NCBI GenBank assembly: GCA_040219355.1
Contig: JAVJSN010000004.1
Coordinates: 1-64,000 of the forward strand
Reading direction: 5' to 3'
Length of the DNA stretch: 64,000 nucleotides
Source: MH13 sp040219355
Lineage (GTDB): Bacteria > Pseudomonadota > Alphaproteobacteria > Rhizobiales > MH13
Under the pieces are notes generated by a model, which saw only the letters and a program-made list of their open reading frames with translations, ran no database searches and was not told the DNA's origin. Of the stretch, positions 8,461 through 16,821 are shown piece by piece. Within the stretch, counting starts at the first letter, position 1. Every line of letters starts with the position of its first letter. The position numbers were made by a program, and so were the translations under genes.

Positions 8461-9587
8461 ACCGGTGGCGCCAACTCCGAGGCCACAGGAATACCGGCGG
8501 GGTTGCGGTAGGAACTGGTGAGCTGCCCGCTTTGCACGAAGGTCACCAAATCAAGCGGTTGACCAACATAAGCCGGGTGAGCGACCGGATTCGGCGGCAC
8601 TGTACCGGCAGGCCGATCTGTCAGGGCGCTCCCGGTTGGCGCCTCGCCATGTGTTGCCACCAAATCTTCGGCGATTTCAGGCGTTGTCACACCGTCTGGC
8701 CGATAAAGAGCAGCAAAAAACGGAACCGCGCCACGTCCAGCTGGCGAGAAAAGCCCCATCTGCGCAAACTGGTCAGGCGCAACCGCTTCAGGCAAGGCAT
8801 CAAACCCAGCCGGCTCAAGCGACAAAGGCTGGTTTGGATCACGGGGCGTGACCGGCGTGGACGCGACTGGCGCAGCCGCCGTGGTCATTGGGCGCTGCAA
8901 GCCCTGCGTTGTCACTGGATCAGTGGGGAAACCGTCAACCAGACGATCGTAAAGCTGGCGCACAGAAACAGGCTCGCCAGAGCGATGATAGAACAGACCA
9001 CGGTTGGCGGCGGCCTGCGTTGGAAACACATCGGCGGCCACCCGGTTGGGTTGCTGTTCAGAAAGGGAGATGAGGCGTGAAGCGCCCGACGGTCCAAACA
9101 CATGGGCCACATAACCCTCGCCCACTGTCACCTGACGGCCAAGCGCATTTTGCAGGTCAGCAGCGTTTTCTTGCAGGTAGAGCCCGCTCATTACCGCAGA
9201 AAGCTGCGGGTCGTGCCGCATCGCCAACACGGTTTCGCGCGCCTGCGGGTCATCCATGATGAAGCGACCGTCGGAACGGCGCTCAATACCAGATGCTTCC
9301 TGGGCAAGACCAAGGCTGGCGCCGTGCTCGTGCACCATGCCAAGCCAAGTCTGCTCAATAAACTGAAAAGGCCCGCGCGCCGATGAGGTGCTGGCCGCAG
9401 CGTTCACATCCAGGCTGCTTTCGCGCATCGCCGTGGTCATGAAGAAGTCGAACGGTAAACCGGTGGTTTCAGAGGCGGAAGCGAAGGCCTGTTCGATGCG
9501 CATCGGCGAACCCGCCGCGCGCGATGGGTCTGCTGGGCGCGTTGGCGCCGCATCAGGAACCCCAAACAAGGACAAAAAGGACTGCAC
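8457..9587 (-). CDS. Lytic transglycosylase-like protein (SLT fold)
   Basis: A 376-residue protein with a lysozyme-like SLT domain at residues ~30-220. FFMTTAMRESSLDVNA carries the probable catalytic Glu (E56), followed by the substrate-groove motif STSSARGPFQFIEQTW and, near residue 170, GYVAHVFGPSGASR. The enzyme class cleaves peptidoglycan glycan strands with 1,6-anhydro ring formation. There is no clear signal peptide (the protein begins MQSFLSLFGVPDAAPTR), so export would need another route. The C-terminal 150 residues are Pro/Thr-rich and probably unstructured. It is the first gene of a two-gene operon with the DUF2336 gene. Confidence 0.85.
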   Translation of the reverse strand: MQSFLSLFGVPDAAPTRPADPSRAAGSPMRIEQAFASASETTGLPFDFFMTTAMRESSLDVNAAASTSSARGPFQFIEQTWLGMVHEHGASLGLAQEASGIERRSDGRFIMDDPQARETVLAMRHDPQLSAVMSGLYLQENAADLQNALGRQVTVGEGYVAHVFGPSGASRLISLSEQQPNRVAADVFPTQAAANRGLFYHRSGEPVSVRQLYDRLVDGFPTDPVTTQGLQRPMTTAAAPVASTPVTPRDPNQPLSLEPAGFDALPEAVAPDQFAQMGLFSPAGRGAVPFFAALYRPDGVTTPEIAEDLVATHGEAPTGSALTDRPAGTVPPNPVAHPAYVGQPLDLVTFVQSGQLTSSYRNPAGIPVASELAPPV

Positions 9588-9675
9588 CGAACCACCCCGC
9601 TAATTCCGGCCAGTTTCTGCCCCTTATGGTAAATGGGGCCTTAACAAGCAGCCAATAGCGGGTGATTTGCGGCGT

Positions 9676-10281
9676 CTAAGGCCGTTTTGGGCGCGGTTTT
9701 GCAACGATGGTGTTGGCGATGGCGTAGTCGAGATAGCCGCAGCGCGCCATCAGTGACGCTTTCATCGAATCGAAGCGTCCGTCTTCGGTGACGTAATCAT
9801 CATGGATATGCACACCCACAACCTGCCCAAACACCATGTGGTAGCGGCTTGGCGTCCCGTCCTTGTCCAACGGCTGCATGATCTGCGTGACCACACACTC
9901 CAAAGCTGAAGGCGCATCCATCAGACGCGGAGCATTCACTCGCTGCGCATCCACGCTGGCAAGGCCGGTTGCGGCGATTTCACTGACACCTCGCGCATAG
10001 GCTGCCGAACTCTGGTTCATGGCATCGAACATGATTTCCGGCACGCTGTGAGCGACAAAACAGCCAGACTCACGGGCAAAGGTCAGCGAATCTTTTTCGC
10101 CGTCAGAAGAGAACACAACAATCGGCGGCTCATCACTGACGGCATTGAAAAAACTGTAGGGCGACAGGTTTTCAACGCCGCTATTGCTGCGCGTGGCAAT
10201 CCAACCAATCGGACGCGGTGCAACCAACGCCTTGAACGGATTGTGGGCGAAGGGATGCCCTTTGCTTGGCTCGTAAAACAT
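9676..10281 (-). CDS. Flavin reductase-like FMN-binding protein
   Basis: A 201-residue protein of the flavin reductase/split-barrel FMN family. The opening is typical (FKALVAPRPIGWIATRSNSG, then LSPYSFFNAVSDEPP), followed by SLTFARESGCFVAHSVPE. Members reduce free flavin or act as FMN oxidoreductases. It lies nine bases downstream of a nitroreductase gene on the same strand, so the two flavoproteins are likely cotranscribed and may act on a shared substrate, which cannot be named from sequence. Confidence 0.85.
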   Translation of the reverse strand: MFYEPSKGHPFAHNPFKALVAPRPIGWIATRSNSGVENLSPYSFFNAVSDEPPIVVFSSDGEKDSLTFARESGCFVAHSVPEIMFDAMNQSSAAYARGVSEIAATGLASVDAQRVNAPRLMDAPSALECVVTQIMQPLDKDGTPSRYHMVFGQVVGVHIHDDYVTEDGRFDSMKASLMARCGYLDYAIANTIVAKPRPKRP

Positions 10282-10290
10282 GTCTGCGTC

Positions 10291-10866
10291 CTAAACCGAC
10301 AGGACAGTGAGATGATCATCCACTGTGGGCCGTGGTCTCTGTGTAGGCGGCGCGGTGGGTGTGCCGATATGGATGAAGCCGGCAATCTTCTCATTCTCGC
10401 TCACGCCGAAAAGCGCTTTGGCATCAGCGTTGTAAGTGGCCCAGCCGGTCAACCACTGCGCGGCATAGCCCATAGCATGCGCGCCCAGGATCAGGTTCAT
10501 CGTGCTTGCTCCTACGGAGAGCTGTTGCTCCCAAATAGGGATTTTCACATGCTCAGCCGCCGTGCTGACCACAACTAGACAGAGCGGCGCCTGCACAAAA
10601 ATGCTATCGACTTTGTCACGGCTTTCCACCGGCAGTTCGGGCTCATCGATCTCGCGCAGCGCGCGCAGTTTTGGCGCCAGCTTCTGGCGGGCATCTTGTG
10701 TAAGCGCGATGAACCGCCAAGGCGCAAGTTTGCCGTGGTCAGGCACGCGCATGGCGATCGTGATCAGCGTTTGCAACTCATCGTCGCTCGGCCCGGGCGC
10801 ATCCAAAAAGGCTGCGGTTACGGTCCGTCTGGTTTGCAGAAGGTCCAGCGCTGTTGGTTCACTCAT
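10291..10866 (-). CDS. Nitroreductase family protein (YdjA-like)
   Basis: A 191-residue FMN-dependent NAD(P)H oxidoreductase of the compact YdjA type. Visible features are the N-terminal LLQTRRTVTAAF phosphate-binding Arg motif, PDHGKLAPWRFIAL typical of this subgroup, the dimer-interface SVGASTMNLILGAHAMGYAA, and the C-terminal FIHIGTPT. It is the first gene of a pair with the flavin reductase-like gene. A gap of 163 bases separates it from the divergent exported-protein gene, so both promoters must lie there. Confidence 0.88.
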   Translation of the reverse strand: MSEPTALDLLQTRRTVTAAFLDAPGPSDDELQTLITIAMRVPDHGKLAPWRFIALTQDARQKLAPKLRALREIDEPELPVESRDKVDSIFVQAPLCLVVVSTAAEHVKIPIWEQQLSVGASTMNLILGAHAMGYAAQWLTGWATYNADAKALFGVSENEKIAGFIHIGTPTAPPTQRPRPTVDDHLTVLSV

Positions 10867-11029
10867 CGACTATCCTCTCCCTTGCCCTTGAAGCAGCTCG
10901 GTCACTTTGGCAAAACACCCCTGTGCTGCCACGTTGCACAGGCAAGTGAGTCGGCTTGGCGGTGTGGTGTATGCCATGCAGTACCTCCGCCATCTTGAAA
11001 TCGCCATACCCAGTCGTTCGAACGGAACC

Positions 11030-12091
11030 ATGCACGCCAAATCAACCCTCTTCGGGCTTTCGGCCCTTTTGCTTTGGAGCGCGGTGGTCAGCGCAGGCGT
11101 TATGCTTGCGACACAACATGCCTTTGCCCAGTCTGAAACGGTGCGTGCAACGCCCCCCAATCCGATTGCGCGCCCTGCTGAGATTGTCTCCACACCACTT
11201 AACCCTGGTGAACAGCCTGCGCCCGACCCATTTGAAGTCGATGCAATAGCGCCACAAGCCCTTGAACCCAATGCTGTTTCACCGCTCGCCGAGCCAAGTT
11301 TTGAAGTCGTAACACCGGATCGCGATGCAGCTGGCGTGCCAGTGCAGTTTTCCGCTGTGCTCAATGATGGCGGACCGCTTTTGCAACGCGACCTGATTTG
11401 GACGGTCTATGCATTGGGCGATGAAGAGATTGATGATGAGGATCTGGTTCTCAACTCGCAGGGCGGCACCTTGGACGCCCAACTGCCGCCCGGCAGCTAC
11501 ATTGTTCATGTCTCCTACGGACTTGCCACACTGTCGCGCCCACTGACGGTTGGGCCAGGCGGATTGACCGATCTGTTTGACCTCAATGCCGGTGGCATGT
11601 CGTTGCGCGCCGCGATTTCCAACGACAATTTCCTGCCCAACGAGGCAGTCACGTTTCAAGTGTTCTCCGAATCGGTGGAAGATTTTGAAACCACGCGTCC
11701 CCTCGTGCGCGATGTCGATGAGCGCGCCGTTTTGGTCGTTCCTGCCGGGCGCTACACCATCGTCAGCCGCTATGGTGATGTGAACGCTATTGTGCGCGCG
11801 CAAATCGATGTGGAGCCAGGACAGTTGACCGAGGCGGTGATGTTCCACAACGCCGCGCAAATCACGCTGAAGCTCGTCAACGAACCCAATGGTGAGGCGC
11901 TGCCCAACACCGCTTGGAGTGTGCTGAACCCCGGTGGTGATATTGTGCGCGAATTTGTTGGTGCCTTCCCGACCATGGTTTTGTCCGAGGGCGATTATAC
12001 GATCATCGCCCGCCATGACGGCCAGGTGTTCAGCCGCGAGTTCGCTGTCGTCTCAGGCATCAACCGCGAAGAAGAGTTGGTCGCCCAATAG
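11030..12091 (+). CDS. Exported beta-rich protein of unknown function
   Basis: A 353-residue protein with an N-terminal signal peptide (MHAKSTLFGLSALLLW through HAFA, cleavage likely before QSE). The frame is open further upstream, but the ATG at 11030 gives the proper signal. After a Pro-rich linker come about three similar beta-sandwich-like segments with recurring patterns of the type LPPGSYIVHVSYG, VPAGRYTIVSRYG and LSEGDYTIIARHDG. These repeats resemble carboxypeptidase-regulatory or PEGA-like domains. I do not recognise a named family, and no catalytic motif is visible. It is followed by an unusual GTCCGC repeat array. Confidence 0.7.
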   Translation: MHAKSTLFGLSALLLWSAVVSAGVMLATQHAFAQSETVRATPPNPIARPAEIVSTPLNPGEQPAPDPFEVDAIAPQALEPNAVSPLAEPSFEVVTPDRDAAGVPVQFSAVLNDGGPLLQRDLIWTVYALGDEEIDDEDLVLNSQGGTLDAQLPPGSYIVHVSYGLATLSRPLTVGPGGLTDLFDLNAGGMSLRAAISNDNFLPNEAVTFQVFSESVEDFETTRPLVRDVDERAVLVVPAGRYTIVSRYGDVNAIVRAQIDVEPGQLTEAVMFHNAAQITLKLVNEPNGEALPNTAWSVLNPGGDIVREFVGAFPTMVLSEGDYTIIARHDGQVFSREFAVVSGINREEELVAQ

Positions 12092-12099
12092 AACGATCG

Positions 12100-12192
12100 T
12101 CTGGCGGACGGTCTGCATCAAAAAGCGGACGGTCCGCCCTTAGTCCGCCTGTCGTCCGCCCTTAGTCCGCATGATCTGGCGGACGGTCCGCC
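12100..12192 (+). repeat. Helically phased GTCCGC array (11-bp period) with palindromes
   Basis: Eight copies of the hexamer GTCCGC or its complement GCGGAC lie in 93 bases. Direct copies start at 12132, 12143, 12154 and 12165, exactly 11 bases apart, and another is at 12186. Inverted copies start at 12104, 12125 and 12179. Two face-to-face pairs form perfect palindromes, GCGGACGGTCCGC (12125-12137) and GGCGGACGGTCCGCC (12178-12192). The block TCTGGCGGACGGTC occurs twice, 75 bases apart. The array fills the gap between an exported-protein gene and the AhpD-like gene, ending 36 bases before the latter's start. It could be a multi-site operator or a short tandem repeat. Confidence 0.85.
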
Positions 12193-12227
12193 TGCAATTC
12201 TTGTCCTTTAACGCCAAAAGAGACCTC

Positions 12228-12629
12228 GTGAAAGACACGCCTGATCATCGCCGCGAGCGCGGCAAGCGCATTTTGGATGAGCTGCATCCCGATGCCTATG
12301 GCGCTGTGAAAGATGCAATGGCCGATATTGCGCCAGATTTTGCCGACTTCATCAGCGACTTTGCTTTCGGCGATATCTATGGCCGAAAAGACCTTGCCTT
12401 ACGTGATAGACAGATCACCACCATTGCCGCTTTGGCCGCGCTCGGGACCGCCGCACCGCAGCTCAAAGTGCACATTCAAGCTGGTTTGCGCGTTGGTCTG
12501 TCACGCCAACAAATCGTTGAAATTCTGATACAAATTGCGGTTTATGCGGGCTTCCCCGCCGCACTTAACGCCCTGGCCGTGGCCAAGGAAGCGTTTGCAG
12601 AGCTGGATAACAAAACGCCCGGCACTTAA
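12228..12629 (+). CDS. AhpD-like / carboxymuconolactone decarboxylase family protein
   Basis: A 133-residue helical protein of the carboxymuconolactone decarboxylase fold. The region FGDIYGRKDLALRDRQITTI, then LAALGTAAPQLKVHIQAGLR, then GLSRQQIVEILIQIAVYAGF is characteristic. The redox CxxC of true AhpD peroxidase partners is absent, so it resembles the decarboxylase or YurZ-like branch. The start chosen is GTG at 12228; an upstream ATG at 12171 would run through the repeat array and give an atypical N-terminus. A bidirectional terminator begins inside the last codons. Confidence 0.82.
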   Translation: MKDTPDHRRERGKRILDELHPDAYGAVKDAMADIAPDFADFISDFAFGDIYGRKDLALRDRQITTIAALAALGTAAPQLKVHIQAGLRVGLSRQQIVEILIQIAVYAGFPAALNALAVAKEAFAELDNKTPGT

Positions 12630-12641
12630 ACGCCGGGCGTT
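12614..12641. terminator. Bidirectional intrinsic terminator between AhpD-like gene and thrS
   Basis: AACGCCCGGC (12614-12623) pairs perfectly with GCCGGGCGTT (12632-12641) around an 8-base loop. On the minus strand the stem is followed by TTTTG, so it serves thrS; on the plus strand it overlaps the AhpD-like stop codon and is followed by CGGTTATTT. The convergent genes share it. Confidence 0.75.
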
Positions 12642-12644
12642 CGG

Positions 12645-14627
12645 TTATTTCGACGCCAATCGGGCAAGATCGGGCGGCATTGCTTCGTCTTTCAGGCTCG
12701 ACAGTGCCTCATCCAAGCTCATCGCGGTTTGGTGTTTCACACCAAGTCGCCGCACATTCACCGAGCGTTCTTCTGCCTCGCGATTGCCGACCACAAGGAT
12801 TACCGGCACTTTTTGCAGTGAGTGCTCGCGAACCTTGTAGTTGATCTTCTCGTTGCGATCGTCCAACTCGACATTGAAATCGTTGGCCAAAAGCGCCTCA
12901 TAGACCTCGCGAGCGTAGTCATTGGCATCCTGCGTGATCGTCGCGACCACAACCTGCGTCGGAGCGAGCCAAAGCGGGAAATGCCCGGCATAGCTCTCAA
13001 TCAAGATGCCAAGGAACCGTTCCAACGATCCACAAATCGCGCGGTGAACCATCACCGGCTGGACTTTGTCGCCATCCTTGTCGACGTAAAACGCGCCGAA
13101 CCGTTCGGGCAGGTTGAAGTCCACTTGCGTGGTGCCAAGCTGCCAATCGCGACCGATCGCATCCTTCAACGTATACTCGAACTTTGGCCCATAAAACGTT
13201 CCCTCGCCTTCATTAATTCCAATTTTGATACGCGGGTCTTCGGCCGCCATCCGCTCCAGTGAGCGCTTCAGGATCGCCTCAGCATGATCCCACGCTTCAT
13301 CGGTTCCCACACGCTTTTCCGGCCGCGTGGCCAGCTTCACCTCAACATCTTCAAACCCGAAATCCTCATAGACCGACATCATCAGATCGTTGATCTTTAG
13401 GATTTCCGCTTCCAACTGATCTTCGGTGCAGAAAACATGCGCATCATCCTGAGTGAACGCCCGAACACGCAGAAGTCCATGCAGCGCGCCGGATGGTTCA
13501 TAGCGGTGCACAGCGCCGAATTCGGCCAAACGCATCGGCAGATCGCGATAGCTTTTCAATCCGTGCTTGAAGATTTGAACATGCCCAGGGCAGTTCATGG
13601 GTTTGAGCGCAAACACCCGCTGATCGGCATTTTCATCGTCCGGCTTAACCAGCGCATCGGCTGCTTTCACGCCGAACATGTTCTCAGAGTACCAACCCCA
13701 GTGACCGGAGGTTTCCCAGAGCGATTTATCCAGCACCTGCGGGGCGTTGACCTCTTTGTAGCCATCCTTGCCGATACGGCGGCGCATGTAGCTGGTGAGG
13801 TTTTGAAACAGCGTCCAACCCTTGGGGTGCCAGAACACTGTGCCCGGCCCCTCTTCCTGGAAATGAAAGAGATCCATCTCGCGACCAAGCTTGCGATGGT
13901 CTCGCTTCTCGGCCTCCTCGAGCATGTGCAAATAGGCCTTCAAGCCCTGTTCGTCCTGCCAGGCCGTGCCATAGATGCGGGTCAGCATCTGGTTGTTGCT
14001 GTCACCACGCCAATAGGCTCCAGCCACCTTCATCAGCTTAAAGGCCTGGCCGATCTGTCCTGTGGTCGCCATGTGCGGACCACGGCAAAGGTCAAACCAA
14101 TCACCCTGGAAATAGATTTTGACGTCTTCACCTTCGGGAATGGCGTCGAGCAACTCGCCTTTAAATGCCTCGCCCTTGTCTTTGAAGACCTTGGCGGTCT
14201 TCTCGCGGCTCCAAACCTCCTTGGTGAAGGGTTTGTTGCGCGCGATGATTTCCCGCATCTTTTTTTCGATGACCGGCAAATCTTCGGTGGTGAAAGGCTC
14301 GTCGCGATAGAAATCGTAGAAAAAGCCATTCTCGATCACCGGACCGATCGTAACCTGCGTATCAGGCCAAAGCTCCTGTACGGCTTCAGCCATCACATGG
14401 GCCGCATCATGACGGATCAGCTCAGTTGCACGCGAGTCATCGCGGGTGACGATCTCAACCTTTGCGCCGTCAGGCAACGCATCGGAAAGGTCTGCAACCT
14501 GGCCATCAACGGCAACAGCAACGGCCTTTTTGGCCAGAGACTTGGAAATAGAGGCCGCCAGATCGGCACCGGTCGCGCCATCATCCAGCGCGCGTTCTGA
14601 TCCATCCGGCATGATAAGAGAGGGCAT
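12645..14627 (-). CDS. thrS: Threonyl-tRNA synthetase
   Basis: Charges tRNA-Thr; 660 residues, the usual full length. The domains appear in order: N-terminal TGS domain (MPSLIMPDGSERALDDGATG), the editing domain with its HDAAH motif (LIRHDAAHVMAEAV), the class II catalytic core with the zinc Cys in LKPMNCPGHVQIFKHG, and the C-terminal anticodon-binding domain (PTQVVVATITQDANDYA). The ATG at 14627 is chosen over one seven codons upstream because AAGGAG lies seven bases before it. It is last in an apparent operon with the NifU-like and yidD genes. I see no T-box leader. Confidence 0.98.
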   Translation of the reverse strand: MPSLIMPDGSERALDDGATGADLAASISKSLAKKAVAVAVDGQVADLSDALPDGAKVEIVTRDDSRATELIRHDAAHVMAEAVQELWPDTQVTIGPVIENGFFYDFYRDEPFTTEDLPVIEKKMREIIARNKPFTKEVWSREKTAKVFKDKGEAFKGELLDAIPEGEDVKIYFQGDWFDLCRGPHMATTGQIGQAFKLMKVAGAYWRGDSNNQMLTRIYGTAWQDEQGLKAYLHMLEEAEKRDHRKLGREMDLFHFQEEGPGTVFWHPKGWTLFQNLTSYMRRRIGKDGYKEVNAPQVLDKSLWETSGHWGWYSENMFGVKAADALVKPDDENADQRVFALKPMNCPGHVQIFKHGLKSYRDLPMRLAEFGAVHRYEPSGALHGLLRVRAFTQDDAHVFCTEDQLEAEILKINDLMMSVYEDFGFEDVEVKLATRPEKRVGTDEAWDHAEAILKRSLERMAAEDPRIKIGINEGEGTFYGPKFEYTLKDAIGRDWQLGTTQVDFNLPERFGAFYVDKDGDKVQPVMVHRAICGSLERFLGILIESYAGHFPLWLAPTQVVVATITQDANDYAREVYEALLANDFNVELDDRNEKINYKVREHSLQKVPVILVVGNREAEERSVNVRRLGVKHQTAMSLDEALSSLKDEAMPPDLARLASK

Positions 14628-14700
14628 TGTCTCGCTCCTTTGGCTCAACTCCTGCCTACAAGTGCAGGTAAGCGCGAAAAAGTAAGATCATCAGTGCGAC

Positions 14701-15003
14701 TTAGTCCGGCAACCGGTGATCTTTTGGAATATGAGCACCAGTCCAGTGCCCATAGCGCCACGGCGTATACCAGCGCGCGGCAGGGTTCAAGCGCTCAGGA
14801 ACCGGGTCGAGACCCGATGAGCCAAGCGGACGACACCGCCAGATGCGCGCCGCGCCCATCCAAACACCTGGCCAAGCGCCATGTGTGGCTATCGCTTCAT
14901 CGGTGTAGGATGAACAGGATGGGATATGCCTACAGGTGCGGCCAAAGATCGAGGATAGGGTGAGCTGATAGAAACGAATGAAGCCACGCAGGATCGTTTT
15001 CAC
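14701..15003 (-). CDS. yidD: Membrane protein insertion efficiency factor YidD
   Basis: A 100-residue member of the YidD family, which associates with the inner membrane and assists YidC-dependent protein insertion. The conserved pattern is complete: LRGFIRFYQLTLSSIFGRTC, RHIPSCSSYTDEAI with the cysteine cluster, and the GVWMGAARIWRCRPLG segment. In many bacteria yidD lies near rnpA and yidC; here it sits between a NifU-like gene (10 bases upstream) and thrS. Confidence 0.95.
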   Translation of the reverse strand: MKTILRGFIRFYQLTLSSIFGRTCRHIPSCSSYTDEAIATHGAWPGVWMGAARIWRCRPLGSSGLDPVPERLNPAARWYTPWRYGHWTGAHIPKDHRLPD

Positions 15004-15013
15004 GATGCCCTGC

Positions 15014-15463
15014 TCATGCGACCGACTGCGAGCGCTCAGCGCAGGCTTGCTCCATCGCTTCAGCGGCAGCTTCGAATGCCAGCATCACCGAGGCGTGGCG
15101 GGCTTTGTAGTCGCGCACGGCTTCAAAAATCGATAAGTCGGCAAAGCGCGTCTCGAAGGTGGCATCTTCGCCCGCAAGCAGTGCTCGCAAGCCGTCACGC
15201 GCAGTGGTGATCTCTTCTAAGGATGCGCCAATAATGCCCTGCCCCAGAACGGCAGCGGACGCCTGCCCCAACGCACACGCTTTCACGTCCTGCGCAAAGG
15301 TTGCGACCGCGCCATCCTTGTCCAGCACCACATCGGCGGTAACAACAGAACCGCACATTCGAGCATGGCGCGTCGACGTGCCCTGTGGCGCATCGAGGCG
15401 ACCCAAATGTTGGATGTTGGCTGACAGAGCAAGAAGTTTGGCGCTGTAAAGATCATCAAGCAT
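15014..15463 (-). CDS. Iron-sulfur cluster scaffold-like protein (NifU N-terminal/IscU family)
   Basis: A 149-residue homologue of the NifU N-terminal domain, which assembles Fe-S clusters. The ligand cysteines are visible as ARMCGSVV and VKACALGQASAAVLG. The third, C-terminal Cys is probably MEQACAERS, later than in classic IscU (the helical region at ~105-130 is RFADLSIFEAVRDY). This is the divergent alphaproteobacterial version often annotated as an iron-sulfur cluster assembly scaffold. The ATG at 15463 is chosen over one 12 codons upstream because it gives the family-typical start LDDLYSAKLL. First gene of the yidD-thrS operon. Confidence 0.8.
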   Translation of the reverse strand: MLDDLYSAKLLALSANIQHLGRLDAPQGTSTRHARMCGSVVTADVVLDKDGAVATFAQDVKACALGQASAAVLGQGIIGASLEEITTARDGLRALLAGEDATFETRFADLSIFEAVRDYKARHASVMLAFEAAAEAMEQACAERSQSVA

Positions 15464-15688
15464 GGATATGTCTGGCCAACGAGGCCACCTACAAATCATT
15501 GTGATGGATTGTTACCCTGGAATGTAGAGCGATTTGATCCATATGCAATCAGGCTTGCGAGCGGCATACTGTCAGCACCGTGGCAGAAAGCCTTCACCTC
15601 GATAGCAGGACCAATGGTCCAACCGAGCATGACATACGTAATTTCCGGTGTAAGAATGACCAAGGAAAAATCCCACCCGGAGACCATC

Positions 15689-16303
15689 ATGGACGTGATC
15701 CTCGACAGTTTGAAGACTTCGCAGGCCAAGGAAGCGCCTGCCCGTCCCTCGCAAGAGGAGGCAGAAGCTGCTGTTCGTACGCTCCTGGCGTGGGCAGGCG
15801 ATAATCCAACGCGTGAAGGTTTGCTCGACACGCCCAAACGGGTCGCCAAAGCTTATGGCGAGCTATTTTCAGGCTATGACGCTGATATCGCCGAGATTCT
15901 CGACCGCGTGTTCGAGGAAGTAGAAGGCTATCAGGATATCGTCCTGTTGAAAGACATCCCTTTCCATTCGCACTGTGAGCACCACATGGTGCCATTCGTC
16001 GGCAAGGCGCATATTGCTTATTATCCGCGCGCCGGTGTCGTCGGCCTGTCGAAGCTTGCGCGTCTTGTGGATGCCTATGCGCGTCGTCTGCAAACGCAGG
16101 AAGCGATGACCGCCCAGATCTCCATGGCAATTGAAGAATATCTAGGCCCCCGCGGCGTTGCCGTGATGGTGGAAGGCGAGCATATGTGCATGTCGATGCG
16201 CGGCATCCGCAAAGCTGGCTCGACAACGATCACAACACGCTTCAGCGGCGTGTTTGAGGAAGCCGATGAACAGGTGCGCTTCTTGACGCTCGTACGCGGA
16301 TAG
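15689..16303 (+). CDS. folE: GTP cyclohydrolase I
   Basis: Converts GTP to dihydroneopterin triphosphate, the first step of folate (and queuosine) synthesis. Signatures are PFHSHCEHHMVPFVGKAHI, with the zinc Cys and catalytic His residues, and GVAVMVEGEHMCMSMRG. With the ATG at 15689 (GGAG six bases upstream) the protein has 204 residues, typical for alphaproteobacteria. An ATG at 15656 would add eleven residues but has no comparable ribosome-binding site. A strong hairpin follows the stop, and hisI then begins on the same strand. Confidence 0.95.
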   Translation: MDVILDSLKTSQAKEAPARPSQEEAEAAVRTLLAWAGDNPTREGLLDTPKRVAKAYGELFSGYDADIAEILDRVFEEVEGYQDIVLLKDIPFHSHCEHHMVPFVGKAHIAYYPRAGVVGLSKLARLVDAYARRLQTQEAMTAQISMAIEEYLGPRGVAVMVEGEHMCMSMRGIRKAGSTTITTRFSGVFEEADEQVRFLTLVRG

Positions 16304-16309
16304 GGTTGC

Positions 16310-16344
16310 TGGGACATGCCGGGATGCCTACCCGGCACGTCCCA
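16310..16344 (+). terminator. Strong hairpin between folE and hisI
   Basis: TGGGACATGCCGGG (16310-16323) pairs with CCCGGCACGTCCCA (16331-16344), one A/C mismatch, around a 7-base loop. Only a weak pyrimidine-rich tract (CCTCTAACTT) follows, so it may attenuate or stabilise RNA rather than terminate fully. Confidence 0.5.
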
Positions 16345-16368
16345 CCTCTAACTTAACCGCGTTGTTTC

Positions 16369-16812
16369 ATGTCCCTTTCCCCACCTTCCGCCGATCCGAA
16401 AATCCAAGAGTTTGGAACGCAGTTTGCGCCACGCTTTGATGCCAATGGCCTGGTAACTGCTGTCGCCATTGACCATGGGTCCAAGCGCGTGTTGATGGTC
16501 GCCCACATGAACGAAGAAGCGATCCGCGAGACGCTGCGCAGCGGCTATGCCCATTATTGGTCGCGTTCGCGCGCAACGCTTTGGAAAAAGGGCGAATCGA
16601 GCGGCGAACTGCAAAAACTGCATGCGCTTTATGTGGATTGCGATCAGGACGCTGTGATTGTCGACGTCAGCGTTGAGGGGCGCGGAAGCGCCTGCCACAA
16701 TGGCTTTGCCTCCTGCTTCTACCGCGTGGTGGAAGCAGAAAACGGTGCCCTCACATTGCGAACCAACGATACACCGTTGGTCTCCAAACAAGCGCTTTAT
16801 GGCGACGGATAG
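16369..16812 (+). CDS. hisI: Phosphoribosyl-AMP cyclohydrolase
   Basis: Third step of histidine biosynthesis, opening the adenine ring of PR-AMP; 147 residues, the stand-alone form without the HisE pyrophosphohydrolase domain. Key motifs are VLMVAHMNEEAI, HYWSRSRATLWKKGESSG, the metal-binding DCDQDA and the zinc-ligand segment SACHNGFASCFY. It is separated from other his genes, a common arrangement in this class. The patatin-like gene begins ten bases downstream and is probably cotranscribed. Confidence 0.96.
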   Translation: MSLSPPSADPKIQEFGTQFAPRFDANGLVTAVAIDHGSKRVLMVAHMNEEAIRETLRSGYAHYWSRSRATLWKKGESSGELQKLHALYVDCDQDAVIVDVSVEGRGSACHNGFASCFYRVVEAENGALTLRTNDTPLVSKQALYGDG

Positions 16813-16821
16813 AACACCGCC

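Noticed and set aside
12100..12192. CRISPR array interpretation of the GTCCGC repeats
   Set aside because: The repeat unit is 11 bases with no spacers and there are no cas genes in the window.
12171..12227. Upstream ATG start for the AhpD-like protein
   Set aside because: It starts inside the repeat array and adds residues unlike the family; the GTG at 12228 fits better.
13437..14600. 387-codon plus-strand frame opposite thrS
   Set aside because: thrS is unambiguous on the minus strand; the shadow has no recognisable domain and no ribosome-binding site.
14628..14700. Possible T-box leader before thrS
   Set aside because: There is only a small hairpin (CCTGC/GCAGG) and no T-box sequence or specifier stem; T-boxes are rare in alphaproteobacteria.
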